Positions 16,227 to 23,718 of a stretch of DNA of 35,994 nucleotides are shown here, piece after piece. Both the position numbers and the translations under genes were made by a program. Source of the DNA: Rickettsiales bacterium (lineage in GTDB: Bacteria > Pseudomonadota > Alphaproteobacteria > Rs-D84); contig JAISGC010000057.1 in NCBI GenBank assembly GCA_031263295.1, positions 1-35,994 of the forward strand. Reading direction: 5' to 3'. The stretch's first letter is position 1, and each line of letters starts with the position of its first letter. A model generated the notes under the pieces. That model saw only the letters and a list, made by a program, of their open reading frames with translations, was not told where the DNA came from and did no database searches.

Positions 16227-17980
16227 ATTTTTATAATTTCTCTCATCACGGCGGACGCGGCGCGCGCGACCATCCCAGAGCCGCCTGCATGCTCGGCGAC
16301 CACCGCGACGACATAGCGCGGGTCTTCGGCCGGGGCGAATCCCGCGAACAATCCGTGATTGCGCAATTCCCACGGCAAATCCGAATCTTTGCGGACGCCG
16401 GTCGCGCGCTCTTCCAATGAAATCCGGCGGACCTGCGAAGTGCCGGTTTTGCCGCCCATCGTAGCCCCATTTATATTAAAATAGCTTCCCGACGCGGTGC
16501 CGCCTTTTTCGAGGACCATCTGCAAGCCCTTCGACACATCGGCGATGTTTTTCGGGTCGAGGTTCATCGGCTCCCTCGAAATCGGCTTGTCGTAAGTAAG
16601 CCGCGGCTTGACCCGATAGTTCGTCATGGCCGCCCCGAGCATCACGGCCAATTGCAGGCAATTGGTCAGAACAAACCCTTGGCCTATCGCCGTGATGACT
16701 GTGTCGCCGAGGACCCAAGGAACACCGATATTCGACTCCTTCCATTCGCGGGACGGCACGACGCCGACCTTTTCCGATTCGTCGTAATTCGCGAACGCCC
16801 GCGAGCCGAGGCCGAGTTTTTTCGCCATCGCCGCAATCGCGTCTATGCCGACTTTCAGCGACATCTGGTAAAAGTATATGTCGCACGAATGTTTCAGCGC
16901 GCCGAACAAATCGACCGGGCCGTGCCCGCGCTTGACCCAGCAGTGATACATATGCGTGCCGAGCCGCCATTCGCCGCGGCAGGTTATCTTTTCGGCGGGC
17001 TTTATCACGCCCGTCTCCAAGCCAGCGAGCGCGACCACTATCTTGAACACCGAGCCCGGCGGATAGAGCCCATCCAACAGCTTGTTCAGGAACGGCTTCA
17101 TCGGGTCGGCCGCCAGAGCGTCCATATACTCCTCGCCGTCCTCGAAGCCGAATCGGTCCGCGTCGAAACCGGGGGCCGATGCTATCGCGATTATGTCGCC
17201 CGTCGTCGCGTCCATCGCGACGCCGCATCCCGATTTGAGATTTTCGAGTTCGGTTTCAAGGCGCTCTTGGACCTTTTTCGATATGGTCGTTTCAAGCGGA
17301 AAGCCCGCGCGCGCCGGAATCGACTGGCTCTCGTCCTCGCCTATTATCCGGCCCTCGGCGTTAGATATGCTGACCGAGCGGCCGGTTTTGCCCATAAGGT
17401 CCGAATTATAGATTCGCTCCAAGCCGGACTTTCCGGTCTTGAAAAAGGGCACGAGCGAACCCGACGGCTCGGCCAAATATCCCAGAGTATGCGCCGCGTG
17501 CCCGCCGGGGTATCTTCGCGCGAATCCCTGTTCTATATGGACGCCGGGGATATTCATTGCGGACAATTCGGCCATTTTCTGCCAGGGCAGTTTCTCGCGG
17601 ACAAGTATCGGCTGGAAGTCCCTCTGGCGGCGGCGAAACCGCATAATCCGTCGGACCGATTTATCGCCGAGCCCGAGATTGCTTTCCAAAAACGCTATCG
17701 TCTTGTCGAAGTCGGGAAGTTCTTTCGGGATTATATAAAGCCTATAAACCTGCTCGTCGCGGGCGAGCTCTACGCCGTCGCGGTCCAGAACCGGGCCGCG
17801 CCTCGGTATCTCGACGCGCACGCGGAAAATATTGTTCTCGGACAGCCTTTTGTATTTGCCGCTTTGGAACACTTGGAGATTCAGCATCTGCAAGACCAGG
17901 GCCGAGGTCAGAACGCCCGCGCCCCCGAGCATCAGCGCCGCCCTTCTGTCGAACAAGATTTTCAAGTATCCGTCTATCAT
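16211..17980 (-). CDS. mrdA: Penicillin-binding protein 2
   Basis: A 589-residue class B PBP and DD-transpeptidase of the elongasome, working with RodA. It has a short cytoplasmic N-terminus and one membrane span (AALMLGGAGVLTSALVLQML), then the dimerisation domain with RGPVLDRDGVELA. The transpeptidase motifs are SxxK in YPPGSVFKIV, SxN-equivalent HSCDIYF, and KTG in GGKTGTSQV. The start overlaps the mreD end by four bases, so it is probably coupled. The last five residues come from repeat E7. Confidence 0.97.
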   Translation of the reverse strand: MIDGYLKILFDRRAALMLGGAGVLTSALVLQMLNLQVFQSGKYKRLSENNIFRVRVEIPRRGPVLDRDGVELARDEQVYRLYIIPKELPDFDKTIAFLESNLGLGDKSVRRIMRFRRRQRDFQPILVREKLPWQKMAELSAMNIPGVHIEQGFARRYPGGHAAHTLGYLAEPSGSLVPFFKTGKSGLERIYNSDLMGKTGRSVSISNAEGRIIGEDESQSIPARAGFPLETTISKKVQERLETELENLKSGCGVAMDATTGDIIAIASAPGFDADRFGFEDGEEYMDALAADPMKPFLNKLLDGLYPPGSVFKIVVALAGLETGVIKPAEKITCRGEWRLGTHMYHCWVKRGHGPVDLFGALKHSCDIYFYQMSLKVGIDAIAAMAKKLGLGSRAFANYDESEKVGVVPSREWKESNIGVPWVLGDTVITAIGQGFVLTNCLQLAVMLGAAMTNYRVKPRLTYDKPISREPMNLDPKNIADVSKGLQMVLEKGGTASGSYFNINGATMGGKTGTSQVRRISLEERATGVRKDSDLPWELRNHGLFAGFAPAEDPRYVVAVVAEHAGGSGMVARAASAVMREIIKMEKEN

Positions 17981-18417
17981 CTGAACTTTCCGAACAATGC
18001 GGCCGCCGGAATGTAAAGCGCGAGAAGAAGCGCTTCAAGCCAAAGCAAGCCGACAAGGAACGATCCCGCGCCGCCAGAAAACAAACCGGTTGTGAAAAAC
18101 ATCAATGCCATCGCCGCCGCCGTGTATATCAGAAATCCCCGTATGCCCGAGGCCTCCGTAAAAATCCCGAGCGCCGCGTTCACCGACATCGAAACAAGAT
18201 ACACCGCCGAAAACAAAAATATCGTCCCCGCCGACGCGTCCAGAAGAAAAGACATCAGCAGGCCGAATGCCGTCCAATGGGGACGCGGCTCGGCGAAGCC
18301 GTAATAGAATATCGGCATCAGGCACAACGCGCCGAACGGATTCAGCGACGGGCTCGGCATCGCCCAAAGCAGGATCGTTATGAAATAGGGAAAGATGTTT
18401 TTCAACGCTTGCTTCAT
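17977..18417 (-). CDS. mreD: Rod shape-determining protein MreD
   Basis: A 146-residue very hydrophobic protein with about five membrane helices. Assignment rests on the family pattern PSLNPFGALCLMPIFYYGFAEPR plus position between mreC and mrdA, overlapping mrdA by four bases. It is a component of the MreBCD elongasome. The gap to mreC is 32 bases and contains a short AATTCATAATTATG trace resembling the heptamer arms of E11. Confidence 0.88.
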   Translation of the reverse strand: MKQALKNIFPYFITILLWAMPSPSLNPFGALCLMPIFYYGFAEPRPHWTAFGLLMSFLLDASAGTIFLFSAVYLVSMSVNAALGIFTEASGIRGFLIYTAAAMALMFFTTGLFSGGAGSFLVGLLWLEALLLALYIPAAALFGKFR

Positions 18418-18449
18418 TTGATTCGCAATTCATAATTATGAAAATGAAC

Positions 18450-19286
18450 TCACTCGTATTTTCCGTCCTTGTCGAACAGCAGAATAACCGCGCTTTCCTG
18501 ATTATTCAATTCCGCGCCGGGAAGGACCGGGATGCCGCCGGGCGCCACCTTTTTAATCCGGCCGACCGGAATATCGCCCGGCAGATTTCCCATAACGCCG
18601 CTGGTTATCAGCAATTGGCCCGGCTGCGGGATATAGTCCCCGTCAGACAGGAACGCCAGCTCGGGATCTGCGCGCGGGCCGGTTCCCTGCAAAAATCCGA
18701 AAATGTTCGTCCCCGCGATGCGGACCGGAATGTTGCTTTTGCCGTCGCGCAAGGTCTGGATGCGCGCGTAGCCTCCGAGGGATTCCGAGACTATGCCGAG
18801 AAGCTGGCCCCCGTTAGAGAGGACTACATTGCCCGCCTCGGCCCGGCGCACGCCGCGCACGCCGCCGCCGCGGTTTTTGACGAAGAAGGACTGGCGGCTC
18901 GCGAAGCTGTCGTCGCGGACGATTTCGGCGATTATCGATTGCTTGGGGAGCGCCGCCTGCATACCGGCTTTTTCGCGCAGCAATTCGTTTTCGCGGCGCA
19001 GAATCTCGTTTTCGGAAAAGACCTTGTCGAACTCGTCCATCTTGCGCCGGACCTCGGCGTCTTCGGAAAGCGCGTCCCTGCTGTCCCTTATCCCGCGGAC
19101 CATGCGGCCGACCAGCCGGAACGGATAGGACGCGCCCGCGGCGACGGCCTCGGCAATAGGAATGGTGTTGCGGTGGAGGAAATTAAAAAAGCGGTAATCG
19201 GGCTTGTCTATGAGAATGACTATGACCGCGATTACAACCGATACTATGGAAACGGAGGCGGACAAAAAGCTCTTCTTCTGCTGCAT
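18450..19286 (-). CDS. mreC: Rod shape-determining protein MreC
   Basis: A 278-residue periplasmic scaffold of the elongasome. It has an N-terminal membrane helix (VSIVSVVIAVIVILI) and a coiled coil around FSENEILRRENELLREKA, then the paired beta-barrel domain with SFFVKNRGGGVRG ... GLLGIVSES-type and LLITSGVMGNLPGDIPVGRI motifs. The start ATG at 19286 is only six bases from a TATAAG -10 box, so the mRNA would be leaderless. It is first gene of mreC-mreD-mrdA-rodA. mreB is not in the window. Confidence 0.95.
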   Translation of the reverse strand: MQQKKSFLSASVSIVSVVIAVIVILIDKPDYRFFNFLHRNTIPIAEAVAAGASYPFRLVGRMVRGIRDSRDALSEDAEVRRKMDEFDKVFSENEILRRENELLREKAGMQAALPKQSIIAEIVRDDSFASRQSFFVKNRGGGVRGVRRAEAGNVVLSNGGQLLGIVSESLGGYARIQTLRDGKSNIPVRIAGTNIFGFLQGTGPRADPELAFLSDGDYIPQPGQLLITSGVMGNLPGDIPVGRIKKVAPGGIPVLPGAELNNQESAVILLFDKDGKYE

Positions 19287-19292
19287 TTCTGA

Positions 19293-19321
19293 CTTATACT
19301 ATATTGGAAGAAATGTTTCAA
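19293..19321 (-). promoter_or_regulatory. Promoter of the mreC operon, leaderless
   Basis: On the minus strand TTGAAA, 17 bases, TATAAG. Six bases separate the -10 box from the mreC ATG, placing the likely transcription start at the A of ATG. Confidence 0.65.
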
Positions 19322-19360
19322 TATTTTTTATTTTCTCCGGGTCCTCTGGACCCATCGAAA

Positions 19361-19391
19361 ATAAAAAAGGTGTGTTTCATCGAAACACACC
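19361..19391 (-). terminator. Intrinsic terminator of rpmJ
   Basis: On the minus strand the stem GGTGTGTTTC / GAAACACACC with a three-base loop is followed by TTTTTTAT. A second palindrome GGGTCC-TCT-GGACCC at 19339-19353 follows, so the spacer to mreC is strongly structured. Confidence 0.9.
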
Positions 19392-19415
19392 CCACCAGGC
19401 AGTGCCAGACGGCGC

Positions 19416-19550
19416 CTATTTCTTTTTGTATCCCTGCTTGGCCTTGAACTTCGGCTTGGCGGGATCGACCAGAATAATCTGCTTGCCGCGGCGAATCTGT
19501 TTCAGGTCGCCGCGCTTTTTCCAGCCCTTCAATGAACTCAAAATCTTCAT
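19416..19550 (-). CDS. rpmJ: Ribosomal protein L36
   Basis: A 44-residue protein, too short for the ORF track in this frame. It reads MKILSSLKGWKKRGDLKQIR, then RGKQIILVDPAKPKFKAKQG and YKKK. The MKxxxSLK start, the basic composition and the FKAKQG ending match bacterial L36 of the zinc-free type (no cysteines). GAGG lies 6 bases before the ATG. It has its own promoter and terminator, so it is a single-gene unit away from other ribosomal genes. Confidence 0.9.
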   Translation of the reverse strand: MKILSSLKGWKKRGDLKQIRRGKQIILVDPAKPKFKAKQGYKKK

Positions 19551-19571
19551 AATTACCTCGCTTGTCCGGCA

Positions 19572-19600
19572 ATATTATCCCAGAAAGCGCGCAAATGCAA
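19572..19600 (-). promoter_or_regulatory. Promoter of rpmJ
   Basis: On the minus strand TTGCAT, 17 bases, TAATAT, about 20 bases before the rpmJ start codon. Confidence 0.65.
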
Positions 19601-19642
19601 ATTATTTATTGGCCCGAACCAGCCAATGACCGGCGGGCCGGG

Positions 19643-20401
19643 CTACTTCGTTATTTTTTGCACGGCGGAAGGGAACGACGCCGGCGGCACGCCGGTGCAT
19701 TCGGCGATTCTTGCGCCGCGGTCGGACAGGTCGATTTTTTTATCCGCGACGGCCTGCTCCGCGGCCAATTTCTGGCGAATAAGGCGCATCTGCGGCCCGG
19801 TCGACAACTGCTTTTCGATTCCGTCCATGGCGGCGGGGATGCCGGATTCGCTTTCGACGAAAACTGGCAGTATCTGCGCCGCGGCGGCCGCAAGCGATTT
19901 TTCTATGTCCGCGCGGTTTTCGCGGACGGCCGTCAAATGCGCCGCTATGTGCTCGTCCTCGTGAGCCGCAATCGCGAGCCACTCGCAGGATTCTTCTTTG
20001 TAGCGCCGGTCGATGAAAACGGAGAAATCCGAAAAGCCGATGGTCGCGGTTATTTTTTCTGGAAACACGCACCACCCGCCGCCCGCGTCCGGGCCTTCGC
20101 CATCCGAAGGATGGCTTCGGGTGGCAGGCCGAGCCGCAAAATCTATCTCGTATTCCTCGGAGAGGTTCGCCACAACCTTGCCGTGCAGAAGGCCTATGTC
20201 GACCTCGGACGGGAAAACCGCGACCGAAACGCTCGGCTCCTTGATTTGCAAGGACGGGACGGATTTATAGCGGGAGCATTCGTCGGCGAAAGCCGGCTGA
20301 ATTAGCAAAGTGCAAATTGCAAAGTTCAATGTAAGCCTGCCGAATGCGCGCAGGCGTTTTAACAAGCCGTCATTGAACTTTGCAATTTGCACTTTGCACA
20401 T
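19643..20401 (-). CDS. Secreted HExxH protein in the virB operon
   Basis: A 252-residue exported protein. The start at 20401 is set by overlap with the virB4 stop (TAATG) and GAGG about 10 bases upstream inside virB4. The signal peptide MCKVQIAKF ... LTLNFAICTLLIQPAFA, cleaved before DECSRY, is encoded by repeat E2. A sequence HEDEH in AIAAHEDEHIAAHL matches the HExxH zinc-metallopeptidase pattern, with another histidine four residues on. The flanking RENRADIEKSLAAAAA is helical. The family is not firmly recognised; it resembles secreted Zn-protease domains such as DUF922 only loosely. Residues around RPATRSHPSDGEG come from an in-frame GC-rich palindrome. Coupling to virB4 suggests a periplasmic role near the T4SS, for example wall remodelling; that is inference. 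Confidence 0.7.
   Translation of the reverse strand: MCKVQIAKFNDGLLKRLRAFGRLTLNFAICTLLIQPAFADECSRYKSVPSLQIKEPSVSVAVFPSEVDIGLLHGKVVANLSEEYEIDFAARPATRSHPSDGEGPDAGGGWCVFPEKITATIGFSDFSVFIDRRYKEESCEWLAIAAHEDEHIAAHLTAVRENRADIEKSLAAAAAQILPVFVESESGIPAAMDGIEKQLSTGPQMRLIRQKLAAEQAVADKKIDLSDRGARIAECTGVPPASFPSAVQKITK
20072..20124. repeat. GC-rich palindrome inside a coding region
   Basis: The outer arms CCACCCG / CGGGTGG enclose an inner GCCATCC-GAA-GGATGGC stem. It is translated in frame in the HExxH protein (RPATRSHPSDGEG on the minus strand) as a low-complexity insert. It is similar in style to the CCACCC...GGGTGG hairpin at about 30677-30713. Confidence 0.65.
20306..20399. repeat. Heptamer inverted repeat E2 (signal-peptide coding)
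   Basis: Perfect 26-base arms, CAAAGTGCAAATTGCAAAG plus TTCAATG and its inverse (20306-20331, 20371-20396). The units are AAAGTGC AAATTGC AAAGTTC. The loop is about 39 bases and contains GCCTGC / GCAGGC. On the minus strand it is the start of the HExxH protein and encodes its signal peptide, abutting the virB4 stop. Confidence 0.9.
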
Positions 20402-22827
20402 TATTCCCGATCCTCGACCTGCCGCAGGTAATGCTCGACGAAGTCGTTTCCGAACTGCTTGTAAAGGTCTTCGGCCAAGAGGACCGAGGGACGGCCGCTC
20501 TCGAATAATTTCAACAGGTTTCCGAGCCCGCCCAATTCGGTGTTCAATATGACCGACTCCCCGGTTATCGGCCGCGAAATCAAAATCGCCCGTTTGAGGT
20601 TCGGATAGGCCTGGCCCCTTATAAACGCCATTTCCGTCGGGTTCAGTTTCCAATAGCTGTAATCGTCGCTGGTCGCCGCGGGATTGCGGAAGAACATTAT
20701 CGTCTGCGCCTGGCCGCGCACCACATCGCCCATTCCGAGTTTGTCCAGGACATTCGCGCGCTGGAAGGCGGCCATAAACGCCTGGCGATTCTTGCGGCCC
20801 TCCTGCAATCCCGTGATAAAATTATCCCGGAACATCTTATTTTCCAGCATCGGCGCGGTTTCGTCTATCATTATCAAGGCCGGATTTCCGCCCGAAACCG
20901 TTATCGAGTTTATCCGATGCAGTATGTATGAGATAACCGCGGGCGCGAGCACAGGGTCCGCCAAAACATCGGTAAAGTCGAATGTGGTCAGCCGCGAAAA
21001 CAGGTCGAGAGTATCTTCGGTTTCGTTGAACACGCCGCCGTATTGGAGCGGGTCTATCCATTTTTTCAAGGCGCCGCGGACATTGCCGCCCGACGAGAAG
21101 CAGGCTATGTGGAGATTTTTCAAGAGTTTTTCTTTATCCGGCAAGTAATCGAACACCACCGAAACCGCGCGCGCTATTTCGTCCAAGTCGTCCGGCGAGT
21201 TGGTGTACGCGTGCATTCCGAGCCATCTTCGCAGGAACGCCCGGTTAGATTCCGTGTCGTCCATTTTCAACGGATTCAGGCGCGCGTTGAATCCGCCAGA
21301 TATTTTCTCCGCGTTCTCGGATTTATTTTCAAGGCCTATGTATTTGCCGCCCGCCGCAAGCGTAAATATCTCGGCGCCGCGGTTCCTGTCGAAAAAGAAA
21401 GCCTTTAATTTCGGATGCCGCAAAGACTGCGCTATCAAAAATGAAAACAGCGTCGTTTTTCCGCCGCCGGTCGGTCCTATGACCAAGGTGTGTCCGACCG
21501 CACCCGGGGCGTCCGAGACATGGAACTGGAATCTATACGGCGTGCCGCTGCTGGTCGGGAAAACCGCAATCGGGCCGGGGCCCCAGTCCGAGTTCTCGGT
21601 TCCGGACGGCACATTATTCATTGGAATGGTCGCCGCCGCGGCCGCCGACAGCAGATTGAATCCGCGCGGAAAATCGTTGAATCCCGGCATCGCCGCAAAG
21701 AACGCGGATTTGGCCGCTATGCTTTCGACCACCGCCGCGACGCCGAACTCGGCCGCGATTTTCTTCATTTCCGCGACCGCCGCATCGACAGCCTCCGCGG
21801 TTTCGCCCAGCACTTGGAACGACGGGTAAAAGTTCGCGAAGACCTGGTTGCCCGATATGTTCTCGTCCACCTGCATATAGGCCGCGTCTATCTGCTGCTC
21901 CACAATCTCTTTGCTGTTCTGGTTCGATGTCTCGGACGATTTTTTCCGGCGCAAAAGCTTTTCCATATTGTTCGCATTATGCACGGACAAGGCCGACATT
22001 ATTATCATCTCGCTCTGGACGCCCGCGATATTCTCGAAAAAATCCGCATCCATAAAGTCCGGGGCGAACTTGAACGAAACCATCCGCGCGTATTTCTCCG
22101 CGCCGCCGAAGTTATACCTTATGAATCCGTCCGGCATAAAGTCAACATTGTCGGTCGAGACCAAGGATCCCATATTCTCGTCCGCGCGCGAAAGGTTCGG
22201 CGCCGAAATCGGTGAAAGTATTTTCGCGTAAAGCGCGGCGATATTGTCCGGCTCGTTATGGTGGAGCAATTTGATTCCGAACGCCGACAAGACCGACAGA
22301 ATCATATTCGTATGGTTGTCGATTTTCTCCAACGCGTCGGCGCCCGCCGCGGTCAGAACAAGATAATTTCTGTTCTCGAATATTTTCAGGCCCTGGCGCC
22401 GCCAGCGGTTGTATATCCTTTGCAGGATATTCTGGTCGAACTCGTAATCGTAATTCTGCGGGGATCGGGTGCGGATTGTGAAAAAGCGCAGAATCGCGTC
22501 GTCCCGTATCTGGTTGAACAGCATCTTTTTCTGCTCGAACAAGCGCTCTTTGCCCGCCTCGTCCAGCATTCCGTTCTGGACGCCGGTAATAGAAAAAGCG
22601 CGCGCGACGGACCCATCCTTTAACCGGACCGAGGCGTTATCAGGCAATATGGAATCGAACGGCAGATAATCAGAATATCTCTTGTATCCGAATATCGGAA
22701 AAAATACCCGGCCGAGCACGGGCAGATAAAACAGCAGCACCAGAAAAACAAGCAGGCCGAGCCCGGCGAACAATCCCGCCGTCATAGACAAATCGTTTTT
22801 CGTGAAAAAGTCAAAAAATTGTTCCAT
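20401..22827 (-). CDS. virB4: Type IV secretion ATPase VirB4
   Basis: An 808-residue ATPase that powers T4SS assembly or substrate transfer. Unusually for the central family, the N-terminus carries a hydrophobic segment (GLFAGLGLLVFLVLLFYLPVL). The CagE/TrbE/VirB N-terminal region follows, then the C-terminal motor with Walker A GPTGGGKTT, Walker B ALIMIDETAP and the late segment RQAFMAAFQ. N-terminal hydrophobic segments are seen in some VirB4, or may reflect a VirB3-like piece. The start is six bases after virB3, and the next gene is coupled by TAATG. No virB6, B8-B11 or D4 is in the window. Confidence 0.95.
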   Translation of the reverse strand: MEQFFDFFTKNDLSMTAGLFAGLGLLVFLVLLFYLPVLGRVFFPIFGYKRYSDYLPFDSILPDNASVRLKDGSVARAFSITGVQNGMLDEAGKERLFEQKKMLFNQIRDDAILRFFTIRTRSPQNYDYEFDQNILQRIYNRWRRQGLKIFENRNYLVLTAAGADALEKIDNHTNMILSVLSAFGIKLLHHNEPDNIAALYAKILSPISAPNLSRADENMGSLVSTDNVDFMPDGFIRYNFGGAEKYARMVSFKFAPDFMDADFFENIAGVQSEMIIMSALSVHNANNMEKLLRRKKSSETSNQNSKEIVEQQIDAAYMQVDENISGNQVFANFYPSFQVLGETAEAVDAAVAEMKKIAAEFGVAAVVESIAAKSAFFAAMPGFNDFPRGFNLLSAAAAATIPMNNVPSGTENSDWGPGPIAVFPTSSGTPYRFQFHVSDAPGAVGHTLVIGPTGGGKTTLFSFLIAQSLRHPKLKAFFFDRNRGAEIFTLAAGGKYIGLENKSENAEKISGGFNARLNPLKMDDTESNRAFLRRWLGMHAYTNSPDDLDEIARAVSVVFDYLPDKEKLLKNLHIACFSSGGNVRGALKKWIDPLQYGGVFNETEDTLDLFSRLTTFDFTDVLADPVLAPAVISYILHRINSITVSGGNPALIMIDETAPMLENKMFRDNFITGLQEGRKNRQAFMAAFQRANVLDKLGMGDVVRGQAQTIMFFRNPAATSDDYSYWKLNPTEMAFIRGQAYPNLKRAILISRPITGESVILNTELGGLGNLLKLFESGRPSVLLAEDLYKQFGNDFVEHYLRQVEDRE

Positions 22828-22833
22828 AATTAT

Positions 22834-23124
22834 TTAAGCGTTCAATATATTGGGTATTTTCTTTCTCCATAACGCCAGGCGCGACATCCATATCTGCAAT
22901 AAAAACGGCTCCTTTTTGGACCAAACCGCCAGAATCGAATGGGTCGCCATAACAGAAAGCAGAAAATACAGCGGATTTACCCCCTCGCCCGAAATCACAA
23001 AAACCGCGGCGAATATCGCGACAAAGACAAACAGCTGCATAACGAAATTAAACACCGCAAGGTTAAACGGCACGAAAAATATCCGCGCCGGATTCGCCAA
23101 AGCCTTTAACACTGGTATTTTCAT
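22834..23124 (-). CDS. virB3: VirB3-like T4SS inner-membrane protein
   Basis: A 96-residue protein with one long or two adjacent membrane helices (FNFVMQLFVFVAIFAAVFV and LYFLLSVMATHSILAVW). The N-terminus MKIPVLKALANPARIFFVPF matches the short polar lead with PxxxxGVP-like region of VirB3. The position directly before virB4 supports it. Start choice is uncertain: M at 23124 is preferred, with GGATGG just upstream; earlier methionines at 23136 and 23142 are possible. Confidence 0.75.
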   Translation of the reverse strand: MKIPVLKALANPARIFFVPFNLAVFNFVMQLFVFVAIFAAVFVISGEGVNPLYFLLSVMATHSILAVWSKKEPFLLQIWMSRLALWRKKIPNILNA

Positions 23125-23503
23125 CTCTCCATCCATCCTCATTTTAACATTTTCTAACAATAATCTGAAACGATAAATAATATCTGTTGAAAATCGGAAC
23201 AATCCGCCGCTTATTGTTATGTTTATTATTGCGACTTGTTTTTAACAATCTATATTAAATGGCTGAAATGCCAGTTATTTTTGTTAGAAACTTGTTAAAA
23301 TAAATAAATTATTATTTTTAACATATTTAACAACACTAATAATAATAACAATTAAATAGATTGATTTTTTTGATTAGATAAAAATAATGCCCGGCCCGGC
23401 ATCGGGCCCAGATTTAACAACACTAATAATAACAATTAAATAGATTGATTTTTTGATTAAAGAAAAATAACGCCCGGCCCGGCATCGGACCAATTTGATT
23501 ATA
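23125..23503. other. AT-rich intergenic spacer, no gene
   Basis: About 380 bases of AT-rich DNA between the divergent virB3 and tRNA-fMet, in strong contrast to the GC-rich surroundings. It contains several TTGTTA/TTAACA motifs, the inverted pair TGTTAAAATAA / TTATTTTTAACA (about 23293-23322), and the direct repeats listed separately. No ORF is plausible. No TTATCCACA-type DnaA boxes were seen. It probably holds the virB promoter, but no confident -35/-10 pair was found. Confidence 0.6.
23326..23491. repeat. 87-bp direct repeat, two copies
   Basis: Copy 1 starts at 23326 and copy 2 at 23413. Both read TTTAACAACACTAATAAT, then ACAATTAAATAGATTGATTT, a variable T/A run, and GCCCGGCCCGGCATCGG. 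The AT-rich part and the GC palindrome (GCCCG-GCAT-CGGGC in copy 1) are repeated together with small differences. Confidence 0.9.
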
Positions 23504-23531
23504 TTGACAATTCCGGTTATTCATATATAAT
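23504..23531 (+). promoter_or_regulatory. Promoter of tRNA-fMet
   Basis: Consensus TTGACA, 16 bases, consensus TATAAT, ending 11 bases before the tRNA 5' end. Confidence 0.85.
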
Positions 23532-23542
23532 AATGCGGCAAT

Positions 23543-23618
<76 letters not shown>

Positions 23619-23619
<1 letters not shown>

Positions 23620-23640
23620 GACACTGCGTGTCTTTCTCTT
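23619..23640 (+). terminator. Terminator of tRNA-fMet
   Basis: Stem AGACAC / GTGTCT with loop TGC, followed by TTCTCTTTT. Confidence 0.75.
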
Positions 23641-23680
23641 TTGAGAAATGGCACGCTTATTTTTTATATATTCGCGCATC

Positions 23681-23709
23681 TTGATAATCTTACGATTTAT
23701 TGCTAAAAT
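23681..23709 (+). promoter_or_regulatory. Promoter of the acyltransferase-lpxK-lpxC operon
   Basis: TTGATA, 17 bases, TAAAAT; the ATG follows the -10 box after nine bases, so the leader would be about three bases or absent. Confidence 0.65.
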
Positions 23710-23718
23710 TACCCCATC

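Noticed and set aside
16138-16240. ORF starting ATGGAACTTG in E7 on the plus strand
   Set aside because: It starts like the E8/E12 signal peptides (MELAESQTPFSYSL) but soon stops and is antisense to the mrdA end; it is best seen as a decayed or reversed copy of the cassette.
23125-23503. Origin of replication
   Set aside because: AT-rich with direct repeats, but no DnaA boxes and no dnaA, dnaN, parAB or gidB neighbour was seen; mnmG lies 14 kb away. Kept only as an open possibility.
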